Positions 26,941-34,945 of a stretch of 54,384 nucleotides of DNA are shown piece after piece. The translations under genes were made by a program, and so were the position numbers. This DNA comes from Clostridia bacterium. GTDB lineage: Bacteria; Bacillota; Clostridia; Oscillospirales; CAG-272. Location: NCBI GenBank assembly GCA_017463125.1, contig JAFTPV010000001.1:1-54384 (forward strand), in the 5' to 3' direction. The notes below the pieces were generated by a model. It worked only from the letters and a program-made list of their open reading frames with translations. It did not search any database and was not told the origin of the DNA. Within the stretch, counting starts at the first letter, position 1. Each line of letters starts with the position of its first letter.

Positions 26941-27140
26941 GAGCGCAAATCGGTAGGAGCATTTCTACCGTATATTTTTGCGCTATGATATGCTTACCCG
27001 AAGGAGCATCAATCTTATGATGTGAAAACACGGAGGGCGGCTACATATTTTAATATGGCGTGCGGAGTACTGCGCGCTGAATTCGAGCGTTACGCTCAAA
27101 CGGGAGTTGTCAAATGCAGGGACAGCTCCTTTTTTGTTTT
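26941..27140 (+). ncRNA. Unrecognised structured ncRNA, about 200 nt
   Basis: A free-standing RNA gene bounded by a promoter (26908-26936) and an intrinsic terminator (27103-27140); the next gene has its own promoter, so this is not a leader. Helices that can be drawn: an 8-bp stem AGCGCAAA/TTTGCGCT (26942-26949/26977-26984) enclosing CGGTAG/CTACCG (26951-26956/26965-26970); ATGCT/AGCAT (26990-26994/27005-27009); GCGTGC/GCGCGC (27058-27063/27072-27077); GAGCG/CGCTC (27085-27089/27093-27097). GGAGC near the first loop could pair with the terminator's GCTCC. There is no coding frame of note. It lacks T-box, tmRNA and SRP signatures, and its ends do not pair as in 6S RNA. The clostridial raiA RNA is one family worth testing; I cannot confirm it. 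Confidence 0.8.
27103..27140 (+). terminator. Intrinsic terminator of the ncRNA
   Basis: A 9-bp stem GGAGTTGTC/GACAGCTCC (one G-U pair), 9-nt loop, then TTTTTTGTTTT. Confidence 0.92.
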
Positions 27141-27166
27141 ATATATAATAAATGTAGCCTTTTCTA

Positions 27167-27195
27167 TTGACAAAATATAGATGTTATGGTATAAT
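27167..27195 (+). promoter_or_regulatory. Consensus sigma-A promoter of the SPFH gene
   Basis: TTGACA, 17-bp spacer, TATAAT. It starts 27 bp after the ncRNA terminator, separating the two transcription units. The leader is about 30 nt. Confidence 0.9.
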
Positions 27196-27231
27196 TATGA
27201 TATCAAAATAATATCAAAAGGAGAAAAAACC

Positions 27232-28248
27232 ATGCAAGAAAAGATTTTAACCACTAAAAAGCTAGGTATGCCGGTCATGCTTCTCACAATACTGATGATT
27301 GCGGCGTCTATAGCAGTTATCGTTCTCGGCGGATTTATGAGCACCGAGGAAGCGCCCTCCCCGATACTTTTCATCGGTATTTTCCTAACGTGCATCTCTT
27401 GGATACCCCTTACAGGTCTTAAGGTACTTAAGCCCCAGGAGGCTCTCGTTATCACCCTTTTCGGAAAATACAGAGGCTCACTTAAGGGCGACGGCTTCTA
27501 CTGGGTAAATCCTTTTTCCTCTTCTTTCAATCCTGCCGCAAAAACCAAGCTTAGTCAAAGCGCCGACGTTTCAACTCCTATTAACATACTCCAAGGAGCT
27601 CAAGGGGCGCAGAGCGTGGATCTTACTACGGTATCAAACAAAATTTCTCTTAAGATAATGACCCTTAACAACGCAAAGCAAAAAATAAACGACTGCCTTG
27701 GCAACCCTGTTGAAATAGGCATTGCGGTTACTTGGAAAATAGTTGATACCGCAAAGGCGGTATTTAACGTAGACAACTACAAGGAGTTCTTATCTCTTCA
27801 GTGCGACAGCGCTTTACGTAACGTTGTAAGAATATATCCTTACGACGTGGCGCCCGGAGTTGATACTACCGGTGACGGTGTTGCCGACGAGGGCAGCCTC
27901 AGAGGCTCCAGTGAGGTAGTTGCCGAGAGAATAAGAAACGAGATTCAAGCAAGAGTTGACGAGGCAGGTATTGAAATAGTTGAAGCAAGGATAACCTACC
28001 TCGCCTATGCCCCCGAGATAGCAGCGGTAATGCTTCAACGCCAGCAGGCGTCGGCAATAATCGACGCAAGACGAATGATCGTTGACGGAGCGGTTGGAAT
28101 GGTTGAGATGGCACTCGAACGTCTTGCACAGAACGAAACCGTTGTTCTTGACGACGAGAGAAAGGCGGTAATGGTATCAAACCTTCTCGTAGTTCTTTGC
28201 GGTAACAAGGACGCACAGCCCGTAGTAAACTCCGGAACCCTTTATTAA
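27232..28248 (+). CDS. SPFH/Band 7 domain membrane protein
   Basis: The 338-residue protein has two hydrophobic N-terminal segments (about 12-35 and 44-62), then an SPFH domain (QEALVITLFGKYRGSLKGDG...) up to about residue 250, and an Ala/Glu-rich C-terminal helical part. SPFH proteins form membrane-bound oligomeric rings or cages that organise proteases, lipids or receptors. The frame is open 17 codons further upstream, but AAGGAG before the ATG at 27232 sets the start. It is followed 13 bp later by a small ribbon-helix-helix protein, probably in one operon. Exact role unknown. Confidence 0.9.
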   Translation: MQEKILTTKKLGMPVMLLTILMIAASIAVIVLGGFMSTEEAPSPILFIGIFLTCISWIPLTGLKVLKPQEALVITLFGKYRGSLKGDGFYWVNPFSSSFNPAAKTKLSQSADVSTPINILQGAQGAQSVDLTTVSNKISLKIMTLNNAKQKINDCLGNPVEIGIAVTWKIVDTAKAVFNVDNYKEFLSLQCDSALRNVVRIYPYDVAPGVDTTGDGVADEGSLRGSSEVVAERIRNEIQARVDEAGIEIVEARITYLAYAPEIAAVMLQRQQASAIIDARRMIVDGAVGMVEMALERLAQNETVVLDDERKAVMVSNLLVVLCGNKDAQPVVNSGTLY

Positions 28249-28261
28249 CGAGGGTTTCACA

Positions 28262-28447
28262 ATGAAGGATACTTCGGATAATTCAAAGAAACAAGTTCCC
28301 TTAAGGCTTTCAAAAAAGCTATACGACGCAATAGCAAGCTGGGCGGATGATGATTTTCGCTCGGTGAACGGGCAGATAGAATTTCTTCTTACGGAGTGCG
28401 TTAAAAAACGAGGCGTAAAGGGATTTGATAAAAACGAAAACGGATAA
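28262..28447 (+). CDS. Small ribbon-helix-helix (Arc-like) protein
   Basis: The 61-residue protein reads like an Arc/MetJ-type fold: beta strand VPLRLSKKLYDAIASWADDD, then a helix pair with SVNGQIEFLLTECVKKRG. Such dimers bind DNA. It follows the SPFH gene with a GAGGG site 7 nt before the ATG and precedes a terminator, so the two are one unit. It might be the operon's own repressor or a partner of the SPFH protein; neither is shown by sequence. Confidence 0.75.
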   Translation: MKDTSDNSKKQVPLRLSKKLYDAIASWADDDFRSVNGQIEFLLTECVKKRGVKGFDKNENG

Positions 28448-28452
28448 ATTTA

Positions 28453-28483
28453 AGCAGCCGCGCAAAATGCGGCTGCTTTTTTG
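28453..28483 (+). terminator. Intrinsic terminator of the SPFH operon
   Basis: A 9-bp GC-rich stem AGCAGCCGC/GCGGCTGCT, 7-nt loop, then TTTTTT. Confidence 0.93.
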
Positions 28484-28486
28484 CAA

Positions 28487-28816
28487 TCAAAATATTCCTT
28501 TATTATACTTTATCATAGCGTAGAGACTGATAATAAGTCCTATTACAATACAAACTATCAGCTCTGCTGCTCCTAAAATGAGAAGCAACCCGTTTTGTGT
28601 CATATTAAACGCAAGGTAAAGCGTGCCGTAAAGAACGAGCGATATACCAATAATAAGCGTGCCGAGGCCTACGAGCTTGCCGAAGGGCTTTATGTCAGCT
28701 TCCGTCACTTTCATTCTGTGATAACGGTGGATAGAGGATATGTTCCCCGACATATTAATAACGCCGATAACAGCGATCAATATACCCATTGCTGCAGTTA
28801 TAATGAACGTTTCCAT
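28487..28816 (-). CDS. Small integral membrane protein (DUF3784-like)
   Basis: The 109-residue protein has three hydrophobic segments (about 5-24, 46-68, 75-99) and a polar stretch SSIHRYHRMKVTEADIKPFGK between the first two. That stretch resembles DUF3784-type membrane proteins of Firmicutes, whose function is unknown. It is monocistronic with its own promoter (28872-28900) and a good GGAGG site. Confidence 0.7.
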   Translation of the reverse strand: METFIITAAMGILIAVIGVINMSGNISSIHRYHRMKVTEADIKPFGKLVGLGTLIIGISLVLYGTLYLAFNMTQNGLLLILGAAELIVCIVIGLIISLYAMIKYNKGIF

Positions 28817-28871
28817 ATTATTCCACCTCCGCGCAATTTATTTTCAAAACATAATATTTTATTTCCACTTT

Positions 28872-28900
28872 ATTATATCAAGTTTTATTTTTCTTTTCAA
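28872..28900 (-). promoter_or_regulatory. Sigma-A promoter of the small membrane protein gene
   Basis: On the minus strand, TTGAAA, 17-bp spacer, TATAAT, divergent from the ylxM promoter 46 bp away. Confidence 0.7.
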
Positions 28901-28945
28901 CATATTTTCTGAAAAAATATTTTCAAAAATTATTTAATAAACCTA

Positions 28946-28974
28946 TTGACAAATTTGTTTTTATATGATATACT
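28946..28974 (+). promoter_or_regulatory. Sigma-A promoter of ylxM-ffh-rpsP-khpA
   Basis: TTGACA, 17-bp spacer, TATACT. The predicted start at about 28981 lies inside the 19-bp palindrome at 28976-28994. Confidence 0.85.
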
Positions 28975-28975
28975 T

Positions 28976-28994
28976 GTAAAGCAATTTGCTTTAC
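28976..28994. promoter_or_regulatory. 19-bp perfect palindrome over the ylxM-ffh transcription start
   Basis: GTAAAGCAATTTGCTTTAC: 9-bp arms around a single T, starting one base after the -10 box. Position and symmetry fit a repressor operator at +1; alternatively, much of it would be transcribed and could form a 5' stem-loop. No known operator of the SRP operon looks like this to me. Confidence 0.6.
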
Positions 28995-29016
28995 ACCACT
29001 TTTGGACGGTAAAATT

Positions 29017-29388
29017 ATGTTTGAGAAGAATATGAAAATTGCATATCTGCTCGACTTTTACGGTGACGCGCTAGACGACCATATCGGCAGCGTTATGCGC
29101 GCTTATTATAACGACGATCTATCGCTTGCCGAAATTGCCGCTGACGAGGGCATATCGCGCCAAGGGGTACGCCATCTTATCAAAAAAGGCGAGGAGCAGC
29201 TATTCTTTTTTGAAGAAAAATTCGGTCTTGCTAAAAGACACGGAGAGCTGACTCAAGCTTGCAAATTGCTTTCGGAAATTGCCGACACTCTCGAGGCTAA
29301 GCCCGATTGTGAAAAAGAGGCAGCACAAATTTCCGATATTATAGGAATAATATTGAAAGGAAATCAAGATGTTTCAGAATCTGACTGA
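29017..29388 (+). CDS. ylxM: YlxM-family helix-turn-helix protein (SRP-associated)
   Basis: The 123-residue protein has an N-terminal sigma70-region-4-like HTH (LAEIAADEGISRQGVRHLIKKGEEQL) and a helical C-terminal tail. YlxM homologues are encoded beside ffh and, in streptococci, bind SRP components and modulate its GTPase. A TTG 15 nt upstream is in frame, but the ATG at 29017 matches the family N-terminus (MFEKNMKIAYLLDFY). It overlaps ffh by 20 bp. Confidence 0.93.
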   Translation: MFEKNMKIAYLLDFYGDALDDHIGSVMRAYYNDDLSLAEIAADEGISRQGVRHLIKKGEEQLFFFEEKFGLAKRHGELTQACKLLSEIADTLEAKPDCEKEAAQISDIIGIILKGNQDVSESD

Positions 29389-30697
29389 AAAACTTGCAGG
29401 TGCTTTCAAGAAATTCAAGAACAAGGGCAAGCTCACCGAGGCTGACGTCAAGGAGGGTATGCGAGAGGTTAAGCTCGCGCTTCTCGAGGCCGACGTCAAC
29501 TTTAAGGTTGTAAAGGAGTTTGTAAAATCTGTCACCGAGCGTGCCGTAGGCGCACAGGTGCTTGAAAGTCTTCTTCCCGCACAGCATATAGTTAAAATTG
29601 TTAATGAAGAGCTTGTACGCCTTATGGGCGGTGAGACTCCTAAAATCAATATCAGTCCTAAGCCCCCGACAGTTATTATGATGGTCGGTCTTCAGGGCGC
29701 GGGTAAAACGACCCATGCAGGCAAAATTGCGGGTATGTATAAGCAGAAGAGCAAGAACCCCCTTCTCGTTGCATGTGACGTTTACCGTCCTGCCGCCGTT
29801 GATCAGCTTAAAATCGTTGGCGAATCTATTGGAATTCCCGTCTTCTCTATGGGGACTAAAATTTCGCCTGTTGAGATAGCCAAAGCAGGTCTTGAGCATG
29901 CTAAAAAGAACGGCAACGATATGGTTATCATTGATACCGCAGGCCGTTTGCATATAGACGAGCAGCTTATGGAAGAGCTTGTTAATATTAAGTCCGCTAC
30001 GGATCCCTCCGAGGTTCTCCTCGTGGTTGACGCTATGACAGGTCAGGACGCCGTAAACGTTGCAAAAACCTTTAACGATCTGCTTGATATAAGTGGCGTA
30101 GTTCTTACGAAGATGGATGGTGACACCCGAGGCGGTGCTGCCCTGTCTGTCAAATATATAACCGGCAAGCCTATCAAGTTCGTCGGAACCGGCGAAAAGC
30201 TTGATGCAATTGAGCTTTTCCACCCCGACAGAATGGCGTCAAGAATTCTCGGTATGGGTGATATTCTCTCACTTATTGAGAAGGCGGAGGCTGCGTATGA
30301 CGAAAAAAATGCCAAGGAGCTCGAGAAGAAGATGCGCGAGCAGACCTTCTCACTTGAAGATTTCCTTGACCAGATGCGCCAGCTCAAGAAGATGGGCAAC
30401 CTTGACCAAATTCTCGCTATGATGCCCGGTGCAAACACAGGAGCTCTTAAAAACGCGCAGATTGATGAAAAGCAGATGGCGCGAATTGAGGCGATAATCC
30501 TCTCTATGACACCGGAGGAAAGACTCAAGCCCGATATTATAAACGGCTCCCGCCGCAAGCGTATTGCAAAGGGCAGCGGCACGGAGGTTGAGGACGTAAA
30601 CCGCCTGCTCCGTCAGTTTGACCAGATGAAAAAGATGATGAAGCAATTCTCCGGTAAAAATATGAAAAAGCTTGCCGGAATGCGATTCCCTATGTAA
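29369..30697 (+). CDS. ffh: Signal recognition particle protein Ffh
   Basis: The 442-residue SRP54 GTPase has an N-terminal helical bundle, G-domain with P-loop GLQGAGKTTHAGKIA, DTAGRLHIDE and TKMDGDTRGG. The C-terminal methionine-rich M domain (from about 325) with QMRQLKKMGNLDQILAMMPG binds signal peptides and SRP RNA. Its receptor FtsY is encoded at 12247-13155. AAAGGAAATCAAG precedes the ATG. Confidence 0.98.
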   Translation: MFQNLTEKLAGAFKKFKNKGKLTEADVKEGMREVKLALLEADVNFKVVKEFVKSVTERAVGAQVLESLLPAQHIVKIVNEELVRLMGGETPKINISPKPPTVIMMVGLQGAGKTTHAGKIAGMYKQKSKNPLLVACDVYRPAAVDQLKIVGESIGIPVFSMGTKISPVEIAKAGLEHAKKNGNDMVIIDTAGRLHIDEQLMEELVNIKSATDPSEVLLVVDAMTGQDAVNVAKTFNDLLDISGVVLTKMDGDTRGGAALSVKYITGKPIKFVGTGEKLDAIELFHPDRMASRILGMGDILSLIEKAEAAYDEKNAKELEKKMREQTFSLEDFLDQMRQLKKMGNLDQILAMMPGANTGALKNAQIDEKQMARIEAIILSMTPEERLKPDIINGSRRKRIAKGSGTEVEDVNRLLRQFDQMKKMMKQFSGKNMKKLAGMRFPM

Positions 30698-30733
30698 TCA
30701 AAAAAATAAATATACATTTTGGAGGAAAAAGAA

Positions 30734-30979
30734 ATGGCAGTAAAAATCAGACTTACAAGAATGGGTAAAAAGAAGAACCCCTTCTACCGCGTTGTTGTTG
30801 CGGATCAGAGAGCTCGTCGTGACGGTGCTCCTATCGAGGAGATCGGTTACTACGATCCCATGACCGAGCCTGCAAACATCAACATCGATGCTGAAAAGGC
30901 TAAGAAGTGGCTTGCAAACGGCGCACAGCCTACCGATACTGTAAGAGCTCTTCTCAAGAAGAGCGAGATCATTAAGTAA
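30734..30979 (+). CDS. rpsP: 30S ribosomal protein S16
   Basis: The 81-residue protein has the S16 opening [19 protein letters not shown] and the YDPMTEP segment. GGAGGAAAAAG sits before the ATG at 30734; an in-frame extension of five codons upstream covers the ribosome site and is rejected. Third gene of ylxM-ffh-rpsP-khpA. Confidence 0.98.
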   Translation: MAVKIRLTRMGKKKNPFYRVVVADQRARRDGAPIEEIGYYDPMTEPANINIDAEKAKKWLANGAQPTDTVRALLKKSEIIK

Positions 30980-30997
30980 TTTCTCGTAGGTCCCGTG

Positions 30998-31231
30998 ATG
31001 GATTTCAAGAAAATACTTACTGACATCGCGCGCGCCCTCGTTGACGAGCCCGATGCTGTAGTGGTTACCGAAGCTGTTGAGGGGGACGACATAGAGCTAA
31101 CCCTCACAGTTGCGGAGAACGATACAGGTATGGTTATCGGCCGTCATGGCAGAATTGCCAAGGCTATTCGCCAGATAATGAAGGCTGCGGCTAACACCTG
31201 CGGCAAGCGCGTTACCGTTGAAATTAAATAA
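30998..31231 (+). CDS. khpA: KH-domain RNA-binding protein KhpA (YlqC)
   Basis: The 77-residue single type II KH domain has the GxxG loop GRHG (in MVIGRHGRIAKAIRQIMKAA). KhpA pairs with KhpB and affects cell-envelope growth and sRNA biology in Gram-positives. A GTG directly before the ATG (30995) is also possible. The expected downstream genes rimM, trmD and rplS are absent; a terminator follows. Confidence 0.96.
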   Translation: MDFKKILTDIARALVDEPDAVVVTEAVEGDDIELTLTVAENDTGMVIGRHGRIAKAIRQIMKAAANTCGKRVTVEIK

Positions 31232-31238
31232 TTTCTCG

Positions 31239-31276
31239 AAAATATGCTCTCACAGAGGGCATATTTTTCTTTTTAA
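31239..31276 (+). terminator. Intrinsic terminator of the ffh operon
   Basis: A 12-bp stem AAAATATGCTCT/AGGGCATATTTT (one G-U), loop CACAG, T-rich tail. Confidence 0.9.
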
Positions 31277-31278
31277 TA

Positions 31279-31307
31279 TTGACTTGCCAAAGAAAATATT
31301 ATATAAT
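31279..31307 (+). promoter_or_regulatory. Sigma-A promoter of fumC-malic enzyme
   Basis: TTGACT, 17-bp spacer, TATAAT, beginning directly behind the ffh-operon terminator. Leader about 24 nt. Confidence 0.85.
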
Positions 31308-31337
31308 TAATAAAAACTATCTTGTGAGAAAAACGCT

Positions 31338-32714
31338 ATGGAATACAGAACAGAACACGATTCTATGGGAGAAGTTAAGGTGCCCGCTGACAAGCTATGG
31401 GGCGCGCAGACTCAGCGCAGTCTTGAAAATTTCAAAATTGGTGTTAGTATGGAGCAGATGCCCGATGAAATAATCAGAGCATTCGGCATTTTGAAGCTTG
31501 CCGCAGCAGAGGCTAACCGCGAGCTTTTACCAAGTAAAATAACAAGTGATAAGCTCGCCGCAATAAAGTCTGCCTGCAACGAAATCATAGAGGGTAAGCT
31601 CTCCGAGCATTTTCCTCTCGTCGTCTTCCAGACAGGCTCGGGTACGCAGTCCAATATGAACGTCAACGAGGTCATTGCAAATCGTGCAAGCGAGATTTTG
31701 AAAACCTCAAAGCTTCACCCAAACAACGATGTAAACATGTCACAGTCATCAAACGACACCTTCCCTACGGCAATGCACATAAGTGCATATCTTGTAATCA
31801 AAAACAATCTTCTGCCCGAGATTAACTCGCTAATTCAAGAATTTATTCGTCTTGAAGAAGAAAACAAGGATGCTATTAAATGCGGCAGAACACATCTCCA
31901 GGACGCGACTCCAATAACCTTCGCTCAGGAAATATCAGGTTGGCGTGCATCACTTCAAAGAGACGCGCAAATGATCGAGCACTCCTCGTCTTCCCTCACC
32001 TATTTGGCACTTGGCGGCACGGCTGTTGGCACGGGGCTTAACGCACCCGTCGGATTTGATAGGCTCGTTGCGAAAAAGATTTCGGAGTTGACCGGCTACT
32101 CCTTCCAAACAGACGAAAATAAATTTCACGCTCTTACCTCAAAGGACGAATTAGTCTTTACACACGGGGCGATAAAGGCGCTGGCGGCCGATCTTATGAA
32201 AATAGCAAACGACGTACGTTGGCTTGCTTCAGGACCGCGTCTTGGGCTTGGGGAGATAACGATACCCGAAAACGAGCCCGGCTCCTCTATAATGCCCGGA
32301 AAGGTCAATCCTACGCAGTGTGAAGCAGTTACAATGGTTGCGGCACAGGTTATGGGTAATGACGTGACGATCGGAATTGCGGCATCACAGGGTAATTTTG
32401 AGCTTAACGTTTATATGCCCGTTTTGATATATAATTTTCTCCAGTCCTGCCGTCTGCTCTCGGACGCAATGCGCTCCTTCAGAATCAATTGCGTAAGAGG
32501 CATTAAGGCAAACAGAGAAAAAATGAAAAGCAACCTTGAGCGCTCGCTTATGCTGGTAACGGCTATCAGCCCGCATATCGGATACGAAAATGCGGCAAGA
32601 GTTGCAAAACTTGCTCACGAGGAATCCCTGACACTTAAGGAAGCAACGCTAAAGCTCGGTTATTTGACCGAAGACAAATTTGACGAATTATTTCACCCCG
32701 AACAAATGGTATAA
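31338..32714 (+). CDS. fumC: Class II fumarate hydratase
   Basis: The 458-residue enzyme interconverts fumarate and malate without an iron-sulfur cluster. It has the opening [27 protein letters not shown]-type region, [13 protein letters not shown], the [19 protein letters not shown] block and the superfamily signature [11 protein letters not shown] with the catalytic Ser. Its length is normal. Many strict anaerobes use a class I Fe-S fumarase, so an oxygen-stable class II enzyme is notable. Malic enzyme follows 11 bp later. The ribosome site is weak (GTGAG). Confidence 0.97.
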   Translation: MEYRTEHDSMGEVKVPADKLWGAQTQRSLENFKIGVSMEQMPDEIIRAFGILKLAAAEANRELLPSKITSDKLAAIKSACNEIIEGKLSEHFPLVVFQTGSGTQSNMNVNEVIANRASEILKTSKLHPNNDVNMSQSSNDTFPTAMHISAYLVIKNNLLPEINSLIQEFIRLEEENKDAIKCGRTHLQDATPITFAQEISGWRASLQRDAQMIEHSSSSLTYLALGGTAVGTGLNAPVGFDRLVAKKISELTGYSFQTDENKFHALTSKDELVFTHGAIKALAADLMKIANDVRWLASGPRLGLGEITIPENEPGSSIMPGKVNPTQCEAVTMVAAQVMGNDVTIGIAASQGNFELNVYMPVLIYNFLQSCRLLSDAMRSFRINCVRGIKANREKMKSNLERSLMLVTAISPHIGYENAARVAKLAHEESLTLKEATLKLGYLTEDKFDELFHPEQMV

Positions 32715-32725
32715 AGGAAAACACA

Positions 32726-33898
32726 ATGAACATTAGAGAAGAATCACTTCAAAAGCACTATGAATGGAACGGTAAAATCGAGGTTATCTCGCGTGTACCT
32801 ATCGAGAGTCGCGAGGATCTTTCGCTTGCTTACACTCCCGGCGTTGCCGAAGCCTGCCTTGAAATTGAGAAGGACGTCAATAAGTCCTACGAGCTGACGA
32901 GGAGAAACAACATCGTTGCAGTCATAACCGACGGCACGGCGGTTTTAGGTCTTGGTGACATCGGTCCCGAGGCTGGTATGCCCGTTATGGAGGGAAAATG
33001 CGCGCTGTTCAAGTCGTTTGCCGACGTTGACGCCTTCCCTCTTTGCATAAGGTCAAAGGACGTCGACGAGATAGTCAGAACAGTCTATCTGCTTTCGGGC
33101 AGCTTTGGCGGAATTAATCTTGAGGATATTGCCGCGCCAAGATGCTTTGAAATAGAGAAAAGGCTCAAGGAAATATGTGATATTCCCGTATTCCACGATG
33201 ACCAGCACGGTACTGCAATCGTCGTTGCTGCAGCCCTTATCAACGCTCTTAGAATAGTTAAAAAGGATATAGGAGCAATCAAGGTAGTTATCAACGGCGC
33301 GGGCGCCGCCGGTTGCGCTATCGGCAGACATATAATGAACGTTGGTGTCAAGCATCTGACTATGGTAGACAGATTCGGTATAATTTCCCGTGATGATGAC
33401 TCGCTCTATCCTGCACACAAGGAAATTGCCCTCTTGACAAACAAGGACTGTGTAAGAGGCACGCTTGCCGACGCTATGCGCGGTGCCGACGTATTCATTG
33501 GAGTTTCAGCTCCCGGAATTGTATCCGAGGAAATGGTAAAATCTATGGCAAATGACGCGATAGTGTTCCCAATGGCAAATCCGAGTCCCGAAATTATGCC
33601 AGACCTTGCAAAGAGAGCAGGTGCGAGAATCGTCGGAACAGGACGCTCCGATTTCCCTAACCAGATAAACAACGTGCTTGCATTTCCCGGTATTTTCAGA
33701 GGCGCGCTCGACTGCCGCGCTAGCTGCATAAACGAGGAGATGAAGGTAGCAACCTCTTATGCCTTAGCTTCCCTCATTCCCGAAAGCGAGCTTAATGAAG
33801 AAAATATTATCCCCTCTGCACTTGATAAAAACGTGGCAAAGGTTGTTGCCGAGGCGGTAATCAAGGCGGCTAAAGAAACGGGAGTTTCAAGAATATAA
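32726..33898 (+). CDS. NAD(P)-dependent malic enzyme (malate dehydrogenase, decarboxylating)
   Basis: The 390-residue bacterial-type malic enzyme has YTPGVAEACLEIE (catalytic Tyr), TDGTAVLGLGDIGPEAGMPVMEGK, the metal-binding FHDDQHGTA and the nucleotide fold INGAGAAGCAIG. It converts malate to pyruvate and CO2 with reduction of NAD(P). Directly behind fumC, it completes a fumarate-to-pyruvate route. AAAGGAAA precedes the ATG. The cofactor is not certain from sequence. Confidence 0.96.
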   Translation: MNIREESLQKHYEWNGKIEVISRVPIESREDLSLAYTPGVAEACLEIEKDVNKSYELTRRNNIVAVITDGTAVLGLGDIGPEAGMPVMEGKCALFKSFADVDAFPLCIRSKDVDEIVRTVYLLSGSFGGINLEDIAAPRCFEIEKRLKEICDIPVFHDDQHGTAIVVAAALINALRIVKKDIGAIKVVINGAGAAGCAIGRHIMNVGVKHLTMVDRFGIISRDDDSLYPAHKEIALLTNKDCVRGTLADAMRGADVFIGVSAPGIVSEEMVKSMANDAIVFPMANPSPEIMPDLAKRAGARIVGTGRSDFPNQINNVLAFPGIFRGALDCRASCINEEMKVATSYALASLIPESELNEENIIPSALDKNVAKVVAEAVIKAAKETGVSRI

Positions 33899-33908
33899 AT
33901 CACTATCA

Positions 33909-33941
33909 AAAAAATCCAAGGATAAAATCCTTGGATTTTTT
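33909..33941. terminator. Bidirectional intrinsic terminator
   Basis: A 14-bp perfect stem AAAAAATCCAAGGA/TCCTTGGATTTTTT around TAAAA, between convergent malic enzyme (+) and the oxidoreductase gene (-). Confidence 0.95.
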
Positions 33942-33946
33942 CAGTA

Positions 33947-34945
33947 TCAACAAAGGTCAAACGCCTTATTTTTAACGGTAAGAACGACCTTCCCGACGTT
34001 TTCGCCTCGGTAAAGTACAGCTTGAGCTGCATCGGCATCTTGAATTGGGAATGTTTTATATATCTTCAACTTCATTTCGCCATTTTCAAATTTGCACCAA
34101 GTCTTATCAACAAGCTCCGAGAGAAGCAGCCCCTTTTCCTCGGGAGTTTTACTTCTGAGGGTGCTGCCGATTATACGAATATTCTTGACAAATATGTTTC
34201 TAAAGTCAACGGCAGAAATATCACCCGCAAGGGTTGCTATCTGAATCCAGCGGTTGCCTCTTGCCACATATTTTAGGCATCTGCCAAGTGCTTCACCGCC
34301 AAGGCAGTCGATTGCAATATTAACAGGCGCACCGTTCTGTTCTTCCTCACGTAAAACCTCGGCTATATCCTCTTTTGTAGTATCAACAACTCGGTCTGCC
34401 TTAAGATAAGCTACCTCTTTTACCTTTTCTTCGCCTAGAACAGTAGTTATAACGCGAAGTCCAAATGCCTTTGCCATCGGAATAACCGCGCTGGCAAGTC
34501 CGCTCGCACCCGCATTCATCAGGAGCGTTTCGCCAGGCTTTGCATCGCCTACATAAAACAGGTTCAAATATGCGGTCATATAAACCTCCGGGATAGCCGC
34601 CGCCTCTACAAAACTGAGTCCCTTCGGAATAGGCATTACCATCTCGGCAGGCACGCTGACGTACTCGGCATATCCGCCACCGCCAAGAAGCGCGCATACC
34701 TTATCTCCGACCTTCCAGCGAGTTACATCGGGGGCAACCTCTTTAATAATACCCGCAACCTCAAGTCCCGGCCACTCGGGACAACCGGGAGGAGGCGGAT
34801 AATTTCCTTCTCTCTGCAAAAGGTCGGCGCGGTTTATAGCTGCTGCATAAACCTCGATTATAACCTCGCCCGGTTTTATCACAGGATTTTCAACATCGGT
34901 ATAGCTTAAGGTGTGGTCTTTTTTATTAATTACAATTGCTTTCAT
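33947..34945 (-). CDS. Zinc-free medium-chain dehydrogenase, quinone oxidoreductase (PIG3-type)
   Basis: The 332-residue protein has a GroES-like N-terminal half (ADLLQREGNYPPPPGCPEWPGLEVAG) and a Rossmann half with NAGASGLASAVIPMAKAFG. The zinc-binding residues of alcohol dehydrogenases are absent. The family reduces quinones or activated C=C bonds with NADPH. It is the last gene of a four-gene operon; its ATG shares one base with the stop of the MBL gene (TAATG), with AGGAGA upstream. Confidence 0.92.
   Translation of the reverse strand: MKAIVINKKDHTLSYTDVENPVIKPGEVIIEVYAAAINRADLLQREGNYPPPPGCPEWPGLEVAGIIKEVAPDVTRWKVGDKVCALLGGGGYAEYVSVPAEMVMPIPKGLSFVEAAAIPEVYMTAYLNLFYVGDAKPGETLLMNAGASGLASAVIPMAKAFGLRVITTVLGEEKVKEVAYLKADRVVDTTKEDIAEVLREEEQNGAPVNIAIDCLGGEALGRCLKYVARGNRWIQIATLAGDISAVDFRNIFVKNIRIIGSTLRSKTPEEKGLLLSELVDKTWCKFENGEMKLKIYKTFPIQDADAAQAVLYRGENVGKVVLTVKNKAFDLC

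Noticed and set aside
26941-27140. T-box, 6S RNA, SRP RNA or tmRNA identity for the ncRNA
   Set aside because: No T-box AGGGTGG-type sequence, no tRNA-like ends, no SRP GGAAG/AGCAG loop, and the ends do not pair into a 6S rod.
29339-30223. Minus-strand open frame of 294 codons
   Set aside because: Antisense to ffh, which has all SRP GTPase motifs.
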